This document shows positions 33,647 through 44,556 of a DNA stretch of 64,000 nt, one piece after another. The notes under the pieces are model-generated. The model was not told the origin of the DNA. It ran no database searches and saw only the letters and a list, made by a program, of their open reading frames with translations. The stretch is taken from positions 3,224,001 to 3,288,000 of the forward strand of contig NZ_CP011853.1 of the NCBI RefSeq assembly GCF_001305675.1, given 5' to 3'. The stretch is from Gordonia phthalatica. GTDB lineage: Bacteria; Actinomycetota; Actinomycetes; Mycobacteriales; Mycobacteriaceae. The position numbers were made by a program, and so were the translations under genes. Position 1 is the first letter of the stretch. The number at the start of each line of letters is the position of its first letter.

Positions 33647-34075
33647 TCAGACGACGCTCAGTTCGACGATCACCCATCGCTGGTCGACGGGTTCGCCGTG
33701 GGGGTGGCCGATGCGGGGTTGGGCGGTCTTCTCGATGCGGCCGGCGACGGCGCGAACGCGGGTTCCGCGTTGGAGGGTGCCGAAGTAGTCGGCGCGTCGG
33801 GTTCCGTGCATCTGCAGGTGGACGCGGACGAGTCGGCCGGTTTCGGTGCTGCCTGCGGGCAGTTTTCCGAGTCGACCGAGTTGTTCACCGACCGTGTCGA
33901 TGACGTCGGCGGCGACCCACCGTTGCAGGTGCGACGCGGCACGTCGTCCGTCGATCACTTCGAGCAGTTGTTGCAGCGCCGTTACGGTCGCCGCCCGCGC
34001 CGCCCGCGCCGTCTGCACTTCGTCCTCGGCTCCCAGCGCGGCGAGCCCGTCCTCCACCAATGTGTTGACCGTCAT
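33647..34075 (-). CDS. Rv3235-family protein
   Basis: A 142-residue basic protein with an N-terminal helix, then RRAASHLQRWVAADVIDTV and a C-terminal beta-rich part (RLVRVHLQMHGTRRADYFGTLQ; RWVIVELSVV). The pattern fits the small Rv3235-type family found next to secA1 in Mycobacteriales. Role unknown; the steady linkage to secA and wax ester synthase genes is the only clue. Confidence 0.75.
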   Translation of the reverse strand: MTVNTLVEDGLAALGAEDEVQTARAARAATVTALQQLLEVIDGRRAASHLQRWVAADVIDTVGEQLGRLGKLPAGSTETGRLVRVHLQMHGTRRADYFGTLQRGTRVRAVAGRIEKTAQPRIGHPHGEPVDQRWVIVELSVV

Positions 34076-34161
34076 ACCGATTGGACGCAGCAGCCCCCAC
34101 TTCGGTTCCGCGACACGCCGACGACTGCCGAAACTCGTTGCTGCGCGACCCAGCCCGAGGC

Positions 34162-34350
34162 GGTTTCGACACGTCCCTCCGCTTCGCTCCGGGTCGGCTC
34201 AACCAACGTGGACGGCGAACGTGGGCCGGGGACGCGGCGAAGCGAGCGAATACAGCGAAGGGCCGAGCGGTGAAAAGTTCTGTCGACCTCTCCGCAGGGA
34301 CGAGCCCCAAGGGCGAGGAGCGAGGACTGCGGAGACAGAACTTTTCACCG
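34162..34350. repeat. Composite palindromic repeat between Rv3235-like gene and secA1
   Basis: This is most of the 314-base gap 34076-34389. The left part is GGTTTCGAC (34162-34170) and CTCAACCAACGTGG (34198-34211), a half copy of the 2677-2794 element. The right part is a perfect 17-bp inverted repeat, CGGTGAAAAGTTCTGTC (34268-34284) with GACAGAACTTTTCACCG (34334-34350), enclosing CTCCGCAG/CTGCGGAG and a 36-mer (34299-34334) found again at 50728-50763. It could also end secA1 transcription. Confidence 0.8.
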
Positions 34351-34389
34351 CCCGGCCCGACCCAGGACAAGGACAGCCGGACGAGAAAC

Positions 34390-37164
<2,775 letters not shown>

Positions 37165-37312
37165 CGGCAATCCTCTGAGTTCTTTAGTGGCTACATCCCC
37201 CGCCCGTCGCTTCGCCGTGCGATGCGAAGGGCAGAACTCGGTCCATGGTACGGGTCTACCGACGTCGATGCCCCATGCAGGGACGATCGACCGACCGACG
37301 TCACCGCCGATT

Positions 37313-37353
37313 GTCAACGTTGGTTGACGCACATCCCGATGTCAACCTAGGAT
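37313..37353 (+). promoter_or_regulatory. Promoter with GTCAAC operator half-sites
   Basis: GTCAAC-GTTG-GTTGAC (37313-37328) is a perfect palindrome; a third half-site GTCAAC lies at 37341-37346. TTGACG (37324-37329) and TAGGAT (37348-37353) form a -35/-10 pair with 18-base spacing. A transcript would start at about 37360, at or next to ATG 37361, implying leaderless mRNA. The half-sites overlap the -35 and spacer, as in autorepression. Confidence 0.65.
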
Positions 37354-37360
37354 GACAGGC

Positions 37361-37594
37361 ATGGTGAGAACGTCGATCGATTCAGCCTCCGGCGACGACG
37401 ATCCGGTGGAATCGCTGGTGAAGTTGCGCGCGATCGCCGACGAGCGCACCGAGCTGGACCGCCGCGAGTACTTCCTCGTCTTGGGCCTCCGAGAACAGAA
37501 CGTGAGCTGGGAGGCCATCGCCGCCGCGCTGGGGGTGTCGCGGCAGGCCGTTCACAAACGCTTTCGACGGAAGATGGTCGGCCCCGTCCGCTGA
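37361..37594 (+). CDS. Small helix-turn-helix protein
   Basis: A 77-residue protein that is almost all one DNA-binding domain: a helical N-terminal part (ESLVKLRAIADERTELDRRE) and a clear HTH (VSWEAIAAALGVSRQAVHKRFRR, residues about 48-70). The recognition helix resembles sigma-region-4/homeodomain-like HTH. No effector domain is present. It is divergent from secA1. ATG 37361 was preferred to ATG 37352 because the promoter geometry puts the transcript start there. It may be an autorepressor acting on GTCAAC sites; that is inference. Confidence 0.75.
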   Translation: MVRTSIDSASGDDDPVESLVKLRAIADERTELDRREYFLVLGLREQNVSWEAIAAALGVSRQAVHKRFRRKMVGPVR

Positions 37595-37618
37595 GCGATG
37601 GCGATCTCCCGCAGACAG

Positions 37619-37659
37619 CGCCGCGGCCGCCGCTCCCGGTGGGAACGACGGCCGCGGCG
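37619..37659. terminator. Bidirectional terminator between the HTH gene and hpf
   Basis: CGCCGCGGCCG (37619-37629) pairs with CGGCCGCGGCG (37649-37659), an 11-bp GC stem with a 19-base loop that itself can pair partly. It lies between two stops of convergent genes. T-tracts are weak. Confidence 0.65.
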
Positions 37660-37671
37660 GTCGGTCGGTGC

Positions 37672-38397
37672 TCAGGCCAGTCGGATGAGGCCGTAGTCGA
37701 AGGCGTGGCGACGGTAGACCACCGATGCCTTGTCGGTCTCACTGTCGTGGAACAGGTAGAAGTCGTGGCCCACCAGTTCCATCTCGTAGAGCGCCTCGTC
37801 GACGGACATCGGCGACGACGGGTGGTCCTTGGTGCGGACCACCTGGCCGGGCTGGTAGTCCTCGACGCTGTTCTCGAAGGGATCGGCGGCCTTCTCCGGC
37901 GGCGCGGGCATCAAGTGCGGCGCGTCCGCTGCGGCCTCGGCGAGCGAGGTGGGGCGGTGCATGCCGTCCTTGCGGATCCGCTTGCGGCTCTTGGCGCGGC
38001 GGAGGCGCTTGTGGAGCTTCTCGAAGGCGAGCTCGCTGGCGGCGTAGAAGTTCTCACCGGCCGCCTGTGCACGCACCACCGGCCCCTTGCCGCGGCCGGT
38101 GATCTCGACGATCTCGGCGCTCTTGGCCTGACGGGGATTCGGCTCGTGGTACAGGATCACCTCGAACCGGAAGATCGAGTTGTCGAAGTGTTCGAAGCGC
38201 GCGAGCTTGCTGCTCATGTAGACGCGGAAGTGATCCGGAATCTCAACGTTCCGACCACTCATCGTGAGGTCCGCCTGGAGTTCGGAAGCGCCCGACGTGT
38301 CCACCGACGACGGAACTTCGAAGGCGGCTCTGAGGTCGAGGCGTTCTACAGGTGCGGCTTTCGATTCACGCTGACCCTTGCGATGAACGACCGTCAT
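37672..38397 (-). CDS. hpf: Long-form ribosome hibernation promoting factor
   Basis: A 241-residue long HPF. The N-terminal S30AE domain (ELQADLTMSGRNVEIPDHFR, then KLARFEHFD) binds the decoding site; RRAKSRKRIRKD leads to a linker; the C-terminal dimerisation domain (SVDEALYEMELVGHDFYLFHDSE; VVYRRHAFDYGLIRL) pairs ribosomes into 100S particles or stabilises 70S. ATG 38397 has GAGGAGG eight bases upstream (38406-38412). Orthologous to Rv3241c. The 260-base gap upstream (38398-38657) holds no gene and should contain its promoter. Confidence 0.95.
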   Translation of the reverse strand: MTVVHRKGQRESKAAPVERLDLRAAFEVPSSVDTSGASELQADLTMSGRNVEIPDHFRVYMSSKLARFEHFDNSIFRFEVILYHEPNPRQAKSAEIVEITGRGKGPVVRAQAAGENFYAASELAFEKLHKRLRRAKSRKRIRKDGMHRPTSLAEAAADAPHLMPAPPEKAADPFENSVEDYQPGQVVRTKDHPSSPMSVDEALYEMELVGHDFYLFHDSETDKASVVYRRHAFDYGLIRLA

Positions 38398-38657
38398 TTC
38401 GACATCCTCCTCAGGTTGCTCTCGTCCCGGATCCTTGTGTCCGGTCGAGGTACCAATTCGCTTGTCGCACAACCGCACTGAAGTCGGCGGTCCAATGCGA
38501 AGACAGTGACCCGCCTGCAGGAGAAGCGGTGGATTCCAGTGCGCAGATGAAGGCATCGGCGCGGTGGAAAAGGCCTTGTCACCTCCCGGCACTCGATGTT
38601 CATCACTGCCACTTCCGAAGGTATCCGCAATCTCGCCGTCAGGCCACGTTTTCCCGA

Positions 38658-39362
38658 TCATGCACCCGAGAGAACGACGACCGCGGCCACCTGCGCACCG
38701 CAGGCACGCAGTCGCGCGACGGCGTGGGCGGCTGTCGCACCGGTCGTGAGGACGTCGTCGACAAGGACCACCGGAACCCCGGAACGACCCTCGCGGCCGA
38801 CGACGGCGGGCGGCAACGGTCGCCGCAGTCGTACCGCACCGGCGAGGTTGGCGTTGCGCGCGCCGGCGCCCAGTCCGGCGGAGTCGCGGGTCAAGGCGGC
38901 GGTCGCCAGGACCGGTGCCACGCGCACGCCGTCGCCGAGGCGGTCGGCAGCGGCCTGCGCGACGGCGGTGACGGTGTCTCCCCCGCGACTGCGTGCGGCC
39001 AGCACCCGCGTCGGTGCGGGCACCAGGACCAGCCTGCGCGGTGCGGGAAGCTCCTCCCATCGGGCGAGGTCGACGAGACCGTTCGCGAGGACCCCGCCGA
39101 GGACCGGCGCGAGGTCGCGACGACGGTGCTCCTTGAGGTTGACGATGGCCGACGCCATCGGGCCGCCGTAGCGGGCCATCGCCCAGACCGGGACGCCCGG
39201 GTCGATGCGCGGCGTCAACGGTCGGGGCACGTCCGCGAGCCGCCGGTCGCACTGCTCACACCAGGGGATCCCGGGTCGTCCGCAGCCGCCGCACTCCAGC
39301 GGCACGACGAGATCGGCGAGCGCCGCGAAGACGGCGCGGGCACCCCGTCGATCCCCCGTCAT
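38658..39362 (-). CDS. ComF-family phosphoribosyltransferase-like protein
   Basis: A 234-residue protein with an N-terminal zinc ribbon (CGGCGRPGIPWCEQC) and a type I PRTase domain ending in the PRPP-binding loop VVLVDDVLTTGATAAHA. Family members belong to the competence-associated ComF/GntX group; the function in Mycobacteriales (Rv3242c) is unknown. ATG 39362 was chosen; ATG 39392 is in frame. It is the last gene of a run following lpqB on the minus strand. Confidence 0.88.
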   Translation of the reverse strand: MTGDRRGARAVFAALADLVVPLECGGCGRPGIPWCEQCDRRLADVPRPLTPRIDPGVPVWAMARYGGPMASAIVNLKEHRRRDLAPVLGGVLANGLVDLARWEELPAPRRLVLVPAPTRVLAARSRGGDTVTAVAQAAADRLGDGVRVAPVLATAALTRDSAGLGAGARNANLAGAVRLRRPLPPAVVGREGRSGVPVVLVDDVLTTGATAAHAVARLRACGAQVAAVVVLSGA

Positions 39363-39404
39363 GCCTGCCGATTGTAGAGACCGGGCCGACACGCGGCGCC
39401 GGAG

Positions 39405-41129
39405 TCAGCGTCCCGGAACCACCGGCACGGTGCCGTGACCGGCGTCGGGGCCGACGGCCGTCCAGTACTGGTCGGGACGGACCTGACCGGTGCTGATCTG
39501 CTGGACGCCCCGGTTGTCGCTGACGTAGACGGTGGTGCCGGACGCCGCGATCTGCACCACGGGCGGCTTCAGGTTGCCGCTGACGAGCTCGGACGACTGC
39601 GTGCCGGCGATCGACGCCCGCCAGACGGGCGTGTCCTCGCCGCGTCGGGCGATGTACAGCGTCTTGGTGGTGGACCACGCCACGCCGACGGCCTCCCCCA
39701 CCAGGTCGGGGGTCAGCGGATAGACGCCGGTCAATGACGGGACGCCGCGATCGTTCACCGAGATGACGGCCATCAGCACGCGACCGCCGACGATCAGCGC
39801 CACGCGCACCCCGTCTGGCGAGACCTGCATGTCGGTGATCGGCCCGGGCGCCACGGCGGCGACGGCGCTCGCATCCAGCGGCCCCGACCGCGCCGAGCCG
39901 CTGGCCGCGTCGTAGATCCACTGGTACGGGCGACCGTCCACGGCCACGTAACCGGTGTCGGTGGCCGCCCCGTACGACGGCGTCGTCATCGTCGCGCCGT
40001 CGGCGGCTTCGACCGCACGACCGTCGTACGGTCCCACCATCAGCGTCCGGCGGCCACCGCGGTCGACGACCGCCGCCGCCTGGCTGAGGTCGGCGGAGAC
40101 CGCGGCCGCGGAGATGTCGCGCATGGTGCCGAAGTCACCGCGGACGGCCACGGCACGGTTGCCGGTGAGCCGGGTCAGCGCGCCGTTGCGCACCAGATGC
40201 AGCGGTGAGTCCTTGCGAACGGGATCGGGTTCGAAGGAGCTGACGTCCGCGCTGCGCCAGCCCTCGTCGCGGCCGGACACCAGGGCGGCGCCGTCCGCGG
40301 TGATCCGGTAGGTGCCGGAGATCCCCGCGTAGTCGAGGGTCCACACGATCTGTGCAGCGAGGACGGTCCGGCTCTTCGCGTCGGAGTCGGTGACATTGCC
40401 GAGCGGGACCGTCAGAACGTCGTTCGACGACGTGACCGGTCCGAGCAGGTTCACTCCGCGGGCCGCGCCGACCGCGACGGCGCCGTCGAGCACCGTCGTC
40501 GGGCCGCCGAGCAGCCGGTTGACGACGGCCGACGGCTCGGGTTCGGCACCGAACAGCCACCTCGGGTCGGCCACCAGTCGCGTCATGGTCCGGTCCGGGA
40601 AGAAGAGGTCCACCTGTCGGTAGGCGGTGAGGAATTGGGAGGCGTCGGTGACCGTCCCGGACGGAACGTCGCCGGACACCCGCCACGCGCCCTTGATGCG
40701 CGACAGGGACACCGCGATCACCAGCGAACCGGCTTCCGGTCTCAAGGTGCCCTCCGCCGAGAGGACGCCGGTCTTGTCGCCGGTGATGCGGAGTCGGACC
40801 GCGTTCTCGGTGCGCTCGTCGATGGTGACGCCGAGATTGCGCATCACCGTCATCTCGCCCTGGTCGTCCCAGCTCTGGCTGGCGGCGGGCGTCAGGAACT
40901 TGCGGGCCGAGCGGTGACCGGCCGTCGGGTCGGACATGGCCTTGACGAAGTTCCGGGCCACCGTCTCGGGGTCGTCGCTCTGTTTGGGCGCCGGGACGAC
41001 GTTGGTGGGTCGTTTCCGGTCGAAGGCCTGAATGGGTTGCGGTGACGACGATTCGGGGATGTCGACGCACCCGGTGAGGACCATCGCGCCGGTCAGAATC
41101 GTGGCCAGGAGTGCCACCAGTCGTCTCAT
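39405..41129 (-). CDS. lpqB: LpqB, lipoprotein of the MtrAB system
   Basis: A 574-residue lipoprotein with a signal peptide ending in the lipobox LTGC (Cys about residue 21). A GerMN-type domain follows (VDLFFPDRTMTRLVADPRW region), then a beta-propeller-like C-terminal half. In mycobacteria LpqB interacts with the extracellular part of MtrB and tunes signalling and cell division. Its ATG overlaps the mtrB stop (ATGA), which sets the start and shows translational coupling in mtrA-mtrB-lpqB. Confidence 0.95.
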   Translation of the reverse strand: MRRLVALLATILTGAMVLTGCVDIPESSSPQPIQAFDRKRPTNVVPAPKQSDDPETVARNFVKAMSDPTAGHRSARKFLTPAASQSWDDQGEMTVMRNLGVTIDERTENAVRLRITGDKTGVLSAEGTLRPEAGSLVIAVSLSRIKGAWRVSGDVPSGTVTDASQFLTAYRQVDLFFPDRTMTRLVADPRWLFGAEPEPSAVVNRLLGGPTTVLDGAVAVGAARGVNLLGPVTSSNDVLTVPLGNVTDSDAKSRTVLAAQIVWTLDYAGISGTYRITADGAALVSGRDEGWRSADVSSFEPDPVRKDSPLHLVRNGALTRLTGNRAVAVRGDFGTMRDISAAAVSADLSQAAAVVDRGGRRTLMVGPYDGRAVEAADGATMTTPSYGAATDTGYVAVDGRPYQWIYDAASGSARSGPLDASAVAAVAPGPITDMQVSPDGVRVALIVGGRVLMAVISVNDRGVPSLTGVYPLTPDLVGEAVGVAWSTTKTLYIARRGEDTPVWRASIAGTQSSELVSGNLKPPVVQIAASGTTVYVSDNRGVQQISTGQVRPDQYWTAVGPDAGHGTVPVVPGR

Positions 41130-42748
41130 CGGCCCGCCTCCATCGGCTTCAGCGGAAGCGGACTGCCGAGCAGCTTGTGCCCGCGCACCAGCGGCAGGGT
41201 CAATCGGAAGCAGGAGCCCGCACCGGGTTCGCCCCATGCTTCGAGGCGCCCCTGGTGCAGTCGCGCGTCCTCGATGCTGATGGCCAGGCCGAGGCCGGTG
41301 CCGCCCGAACGGCGCACGCGCGACGGGTCCGACCGCCAGAAGCGGTTGAACACCAGCTTCTCCTCTCCCGGGCGCAGTCCGATGCCGCGGTCCCGGACGG
41401 TGATGGCGACGGCGTCGCCGTCGGATCGCATGGTCAAGGTCACGGGCTTGTGCTCACCGTGGTCGATGGCGTTGGCCAGCAGGTTCCGCAGGACGCGTTC
41501 GATGCGTCGGGGATCGATCTCGGCCAGCACGGGTTCGGCGGGCAGGTCCAGGACCAGGTCGCTGCCGGATTCGGCGGCCAGGTGCGAGACGGTGGCGACG
41601 GCGGCGTCGATCGGGACGGCCATGTCGAGTCGTTCGGCGGCGAGCTCGGCCATGCCGGCGTCGTGCCGGGAGATCTCCAGCAGTTCGGTCAGGAGCGTCT
41701 CGAACCGATTGAGCTCCTTGTCGAGGAGTTCCACGGATCGGCGTTGGATCGGGTCGAGGTCGTCGCGGCCGTCGTACAGGAGGTCGGCGGCCATGCGGAC
41801 GGTGGTGAGCGGGGTGCGGAGCTCGTGGCTGACGTCGGAGGTGAACTGCCGCTGCAGACCGCCGAACTCTTCGAGGTGCGAGATCTGCCGGGAGAGGCTC
41901 TCGGCCATGTCGTTGAAGGCGACGGCGAGCCGCGCGAACTCGTCCTCGCCGTTCACCGGCATCCGTTCCGAGAGTCGACCGTCGGCGAAGCGGACGGCGA
42001 TGCGCGTCGCGGACCGCAGCGGCGCGATGACCTGCCGGGTCACCAGCCAGGCGATCGCGGCGAGGAGGCCGAGCAGCACGACGGCGCCGGTCAGCAGGGT
42101 CCCGCGGACCAGCGACACGGTGTTCTGTTCGCTGGCGAGCGGAAACACCAGGTACAGCTCGAGGCCTTGGATGGGACTCTCCACGGGAGAGCCGATGACG
42201 AGCGCGGAGACGGTGCCGTCGCCCTGTTTGATGGTCGTGTACTGGTAGGCCACCTGGCCGCCGGCGACCATCTTCCGCAGGGAGAACGGCACGTCGTCGA
42301 CGGGGCCGACGGCGATCTCCTGTTCCGGGCGGGTCTCGCCGGGTACGACGAGGACGCTGTCGAAGGAGCCGGCGACGGCTGCGGTCTGCGCCGTCTCGGG
42401 GTCCTGATCGGTCATCAGGGAGCGCGCGCGGGCGAGGCGGTTCTGCACCGCGGAGTTGGGTTCCGCACTGGACAGGACACGTTCGACCACGGAGCGCATG
42501 CGGCCGATCTCCTCGGTCGCCACTTCCTGCTTGGCGTCGAGGAGGCGGCCGGTGATCTGACTGATCAACACGAAGCCGAGGATCAGCAGCACCACGAACG
42601 ACAGCACCAGCGTCGAGACGATGACGCGGGTCTGCACCGACCGGCGCCAGACCTGACCGGCCACTCGTCCGACGGCCGCGATGGCGCGCCGGATCAGTGC
42701 GAGGAGTCGGTCGATCGGCCCCCGGTTGATCCGGCGGCCTCCGATCAC
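41126..42748 (-). CDS. mtrB: MtrB sensor histidine kinase
   Basis: A 540-residue kinase with two transmembrane helices (VIVSTLVLSFVVLLILGFVLI and GTLLTGAVVLLGLLAAIAWLV) around an extracellular domain, then HAMP, HisKA with the phosphoacceptor in DVSHELRTPL, and HATPase (N box LLANAIDHG; GGTGLGLAISI). GTG 42748 overlaps the mtrA stop (GTGA). MtrB controls MtrA in cell-wall homeostasis and division. Confidence 0.96.
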   Translation of the reverse strand: MIGGRRINRGPIDRLLALIRRAIAAVGRVAGQVWRRSVQTRVIVSTLVLSFVVLLILGFVLISQITGRLLDAKQEVATEEIGRMRSVVERVLSSAEPNSAVQNRLARARSLMTDQDPETAQTAAVAGSFDSVLVVPGETRPEQEIAVGPVDDVPFSLRKMVAGGQVAYQYTTIKQGDGTVSALVIGSPVESPIQGLELYLVFPLASEQNTVSLVRGTLLTGAVVLLGLLAAIAWLVTRQVIAPLRSATRIAVRFADGRLSERMPVNGEDEFARLAVAFNDMAESLSRQISHLEEFGGLQRQFTSDVSHELRTPLTTVRMAADLLYDGRDDLDPIQRRSVELLDKELNRFETLLTELLEISRHDAGMAELAAERLDMAVPIDAAVATVSHLAAESGSDLVLDLPAEPVLAEIDPRRIERVLRNLLANAIDHGEHKPVTLTMRSDGDAVAITVRDRGIGLRPGEEKLVFNRFWRSDPSRVRRSGGTGLGLAISIEDARLHQGRLEAWGEPGAGSCFRLTLPLVRGHKLLGSPLPLKPMEAGR

Positions 42749-43431
42749 GGCGGCCCGGCCTTGTAGCCGACCCCTCTCACGGTCAGCACGATCTCCGGGT
42801 TCTCCGGGTCGGTCTCGACCTTGGCGCGCAGTCGCTGGACGTGGACGTTCACCAGGCGGGTGTCGGCCGGATGGCGGTAGCCCCACACCTGTTCCAGCAG
42901 GACGTCACGGGTGAAGACCTGGCGCGGTTTGCGGGCGAGGGCGACGAGGAGGTCGAATTCGAGCGGCGTCAGCGAGATCGGGATGCCGTCGCGGGTCACC
43001 TTGTGCGCGGGCACGTCGATCTCGACGGGGCCGATGGCGAGCAGCTCGGCCGGATCGTCTTCGTTGCGGCGCAGGCGCGCACGGATGCGGGCGACGAGTT
43101 CCTTCGGCTTGAACGGCTTGACCATGTAGTCGTCGGCGCCGGATTCGAGGCCGAGGACCACGTCGACGGTGTCGGATTTGGCGGTCAGCATCACGATCGG
43201 GACGTTGGAGTCGGAGCGGAGGACGCGGCACACGTCGATGCCGTTCATGCCGGGGAGCATCAGGTCCAGCAGCACGAGGTCGGGGCGGACTTCGCGGACG
43301 GCGGTCAGCGCCTGGGTGCCGTCGCCGACGACGAAGGGCTCGAATCCTTCGTTCTTGAGGACGATCGTGAGCATCTCGGCGAGGGCGGCGTCGTCGTCAA
43401 CAACCAAGATGCGTGGCTTCATGCCTGCCAT
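42745..43431 (-). CDS. mtrA: MtrA response regulator
   Basis: A 228-residue OmpR/PhoB regulator. Receiver: acidic pocket in ILVVDDDAAL, phosphorylated Asp in VLLDLMLPGMNG, switch Lys in DYMVKPFKPKEL. C-terminal winged helix has LTPLEFDLLVALARKP and DTRLVNVHVQRLRAKVE. Nearly identical to mycobacterial MtrA, which governs oriC, dnaA, rpf and ftsI promoters. ATG 43431 follows GAGGTGA; ATG 43422 is possible. Confidence 0.97.
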   Translation of the reverse strand: MAGMKPRILVVDDDAALAEMLTIVLKNEGFEPFVVGDGTQALTAVREVRPDLVLLDLMLPGMNGIDVCRVLRSDSNVPIVMLTAKSDTVDVVLGLESGADDYMVKPFKPKELVARIRARLRRNEDDPAELLAIGPVEIDVPAHKVTRDGIPISLTPLEFDLLVALARKPRQVFTRDVLLEQVWGYRHPADTRLVNVHVQRLRAKVETDPENPEIVLTVRGVGYKAGPP

Positions 43432-43535
43432 GGTGTCACCTCGATCGCGAATTGGCCGGTGCGACACGCCCGCACGCTCTCGACGCCCGGCGCGCCTGGG
43501 TCGCCGACCCCGCGGCTCTGCCTACACTGTGTGAC

Positions 43536-44168
43536 GTGGGCATTCTGGTGGCCGTGGAAGGCCTGGACGGTGCAGGCAAGCGCACCATCGTCGGACGCAT
43601 CGAGCAGGCCGCCGCCGAGCGCGGCGCGTCGGTGAGTTCGATCGCGTTCCCCCGGTACGGGGAGTCGATCACCGCGGACATCGCGTCGGAGGCTCTGCAC
43701 GGACGGCACGGCGATCTGCGCGAGAGCGTGTACGCGATGGGTCTGTTGTTCGCCTTAGATCGTGCGGCCGCCCGCCCGCTCCTCCGTCAGGCGCTGGCCG
43801 AGCACGATCTGGTCCTCTGCGACCGCTACACGGCGTCGAACGCCGCGTACAACGCCGCCCGTTTGGGCCAGGGCGCGGAGTCGGAGGTCGTGTCGTGGGT
43901 GGCGGATCTGGAGTTCGGCCGTTTCGGCCTTCCGGTCCCCGATCACCAATTGCTGCTGGGTGTGCCGCCCGAGGTCGCGATGGGTCGCGCCGTCGGCCGC
44001 GCCGAGACCGACGCCGACCGCCCCGTCGACTCCTATGAGCGCGACTCCGACCTCCAGCGCCGCGTCTACCGCGTCTACGGAGAGCTGGTGGAGTCGAACT
44101 GGATGTCGACCTGGTCCTGGGCCGACGGCGACAACGCGGTTGAGCAGGTCCTAGCCCAGCTCAACTGA
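43536..44168 (+). CDS. tmk: Thymidylate kinase
   Basis: A 210-residue dTMP kinase. P-loop GLDGAGKRT (residues 9-17, with Arg where other bacteria have Ser, as in M. tuberculosis Tmk), substrate motif FPRYGES, DR(Y/H) motif CDRYTASNAAY, and LID region. GTG 43536 is supported by homology. TACACT at 43523-43528 is a possible -10 that would start RNA at or next to the GTG, hinting at a leaderless mRNA, but no good -35 is visible. Divergent from mtrA. Confidence 0.95.
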   Translation: MGILVAVEGLDGAGKRTIVGRIEQAAAERGASVSSIAFPRYGESITADIASEALHGRHGDLRESVYAMGLLFALDRAAARPLLRQALAEHDLVLCDRYTASNAAYNAARLGQGAESEVVSWVADLEFGRFGLPVPDHQLLLGVPPEVAMGRAVGRAETDADRPVDSYERDSDLQRRVYRVYGELVESNWMSTWSWADGDNAVEQVLAQLN

Positions 44169-44556
44169 CGAACTCGCTCCCCCCCAACCGACATCCGCGT
44201 CTCCCACCAACACTTGCATCGTCCCGGACGACGCAGCCGTCGCCACCAGACGCAAACGCACGCAACAGCGCAACGAAAAGCGCCAACCGCACAACCCGGC
44301 CAGAGCACTGCCGGAGCACAACGGCAGCAACCTCCGCACTGGACTCACGTGGCGCGGCAAGAGAAACGAGCCCGTGGTCGGGGTGCCGGTGGCATCGATC
44401 GCCGAGCTCTCCGCAGGGACGAGGCGCTAGCCGAGGAGCGAGGACTGTCTCGGTGACGAGGCCACCGGCACCCCGGCCACGAGCGGACGCACGATAGAAC
44501 AAACCGCCGCACCGAAGGAAACCCCTCGATGCGGCGGCAGGCAGGAACCGAAACGA
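44169..44556. repeat. Gap with a long inverted repeat between tmk and sahH
   Basis: The 388-base gap holds no convincing gene. CGTGGTCGGGGTGCCGGTGGC (44373-44393) pairs with GCCACCGGCACCCCGGCCACG (44461-44481), one mismatch in 21. Inside, a 17-mer at 44407-44423 and a 16-mer at 44432-44447 are identical to parts of the 34288-34329 element, so this is a diverged member of the same family with different outer arms. Confidence 0.75.
44504..44537 (-). terminator. Terminator of sahH
   Basis: CCGCCGCA (44504-44511) and TGCGGCGG (44530-44537) form an 8-bp stem; on the minus strand it is followed by TTTGTT. It begins 20 bases after the sahH stop. Confidence 0.6.

Noticed and set aside
29764..33903. 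1379-codon open frame on the plus strand over the reductase, DinB, DUF6912 and WS/DGAT genes
   Set aside because: It spans several well-supported minus-strand genes and their gaps and has no family-like segment.
43560..43588. Arg in place of Ser in the Tmk P-loop as a damaged site
   Set aside because: M. tuberculosis Tmk has the same GAGKRT, so this is the normal form in the group.
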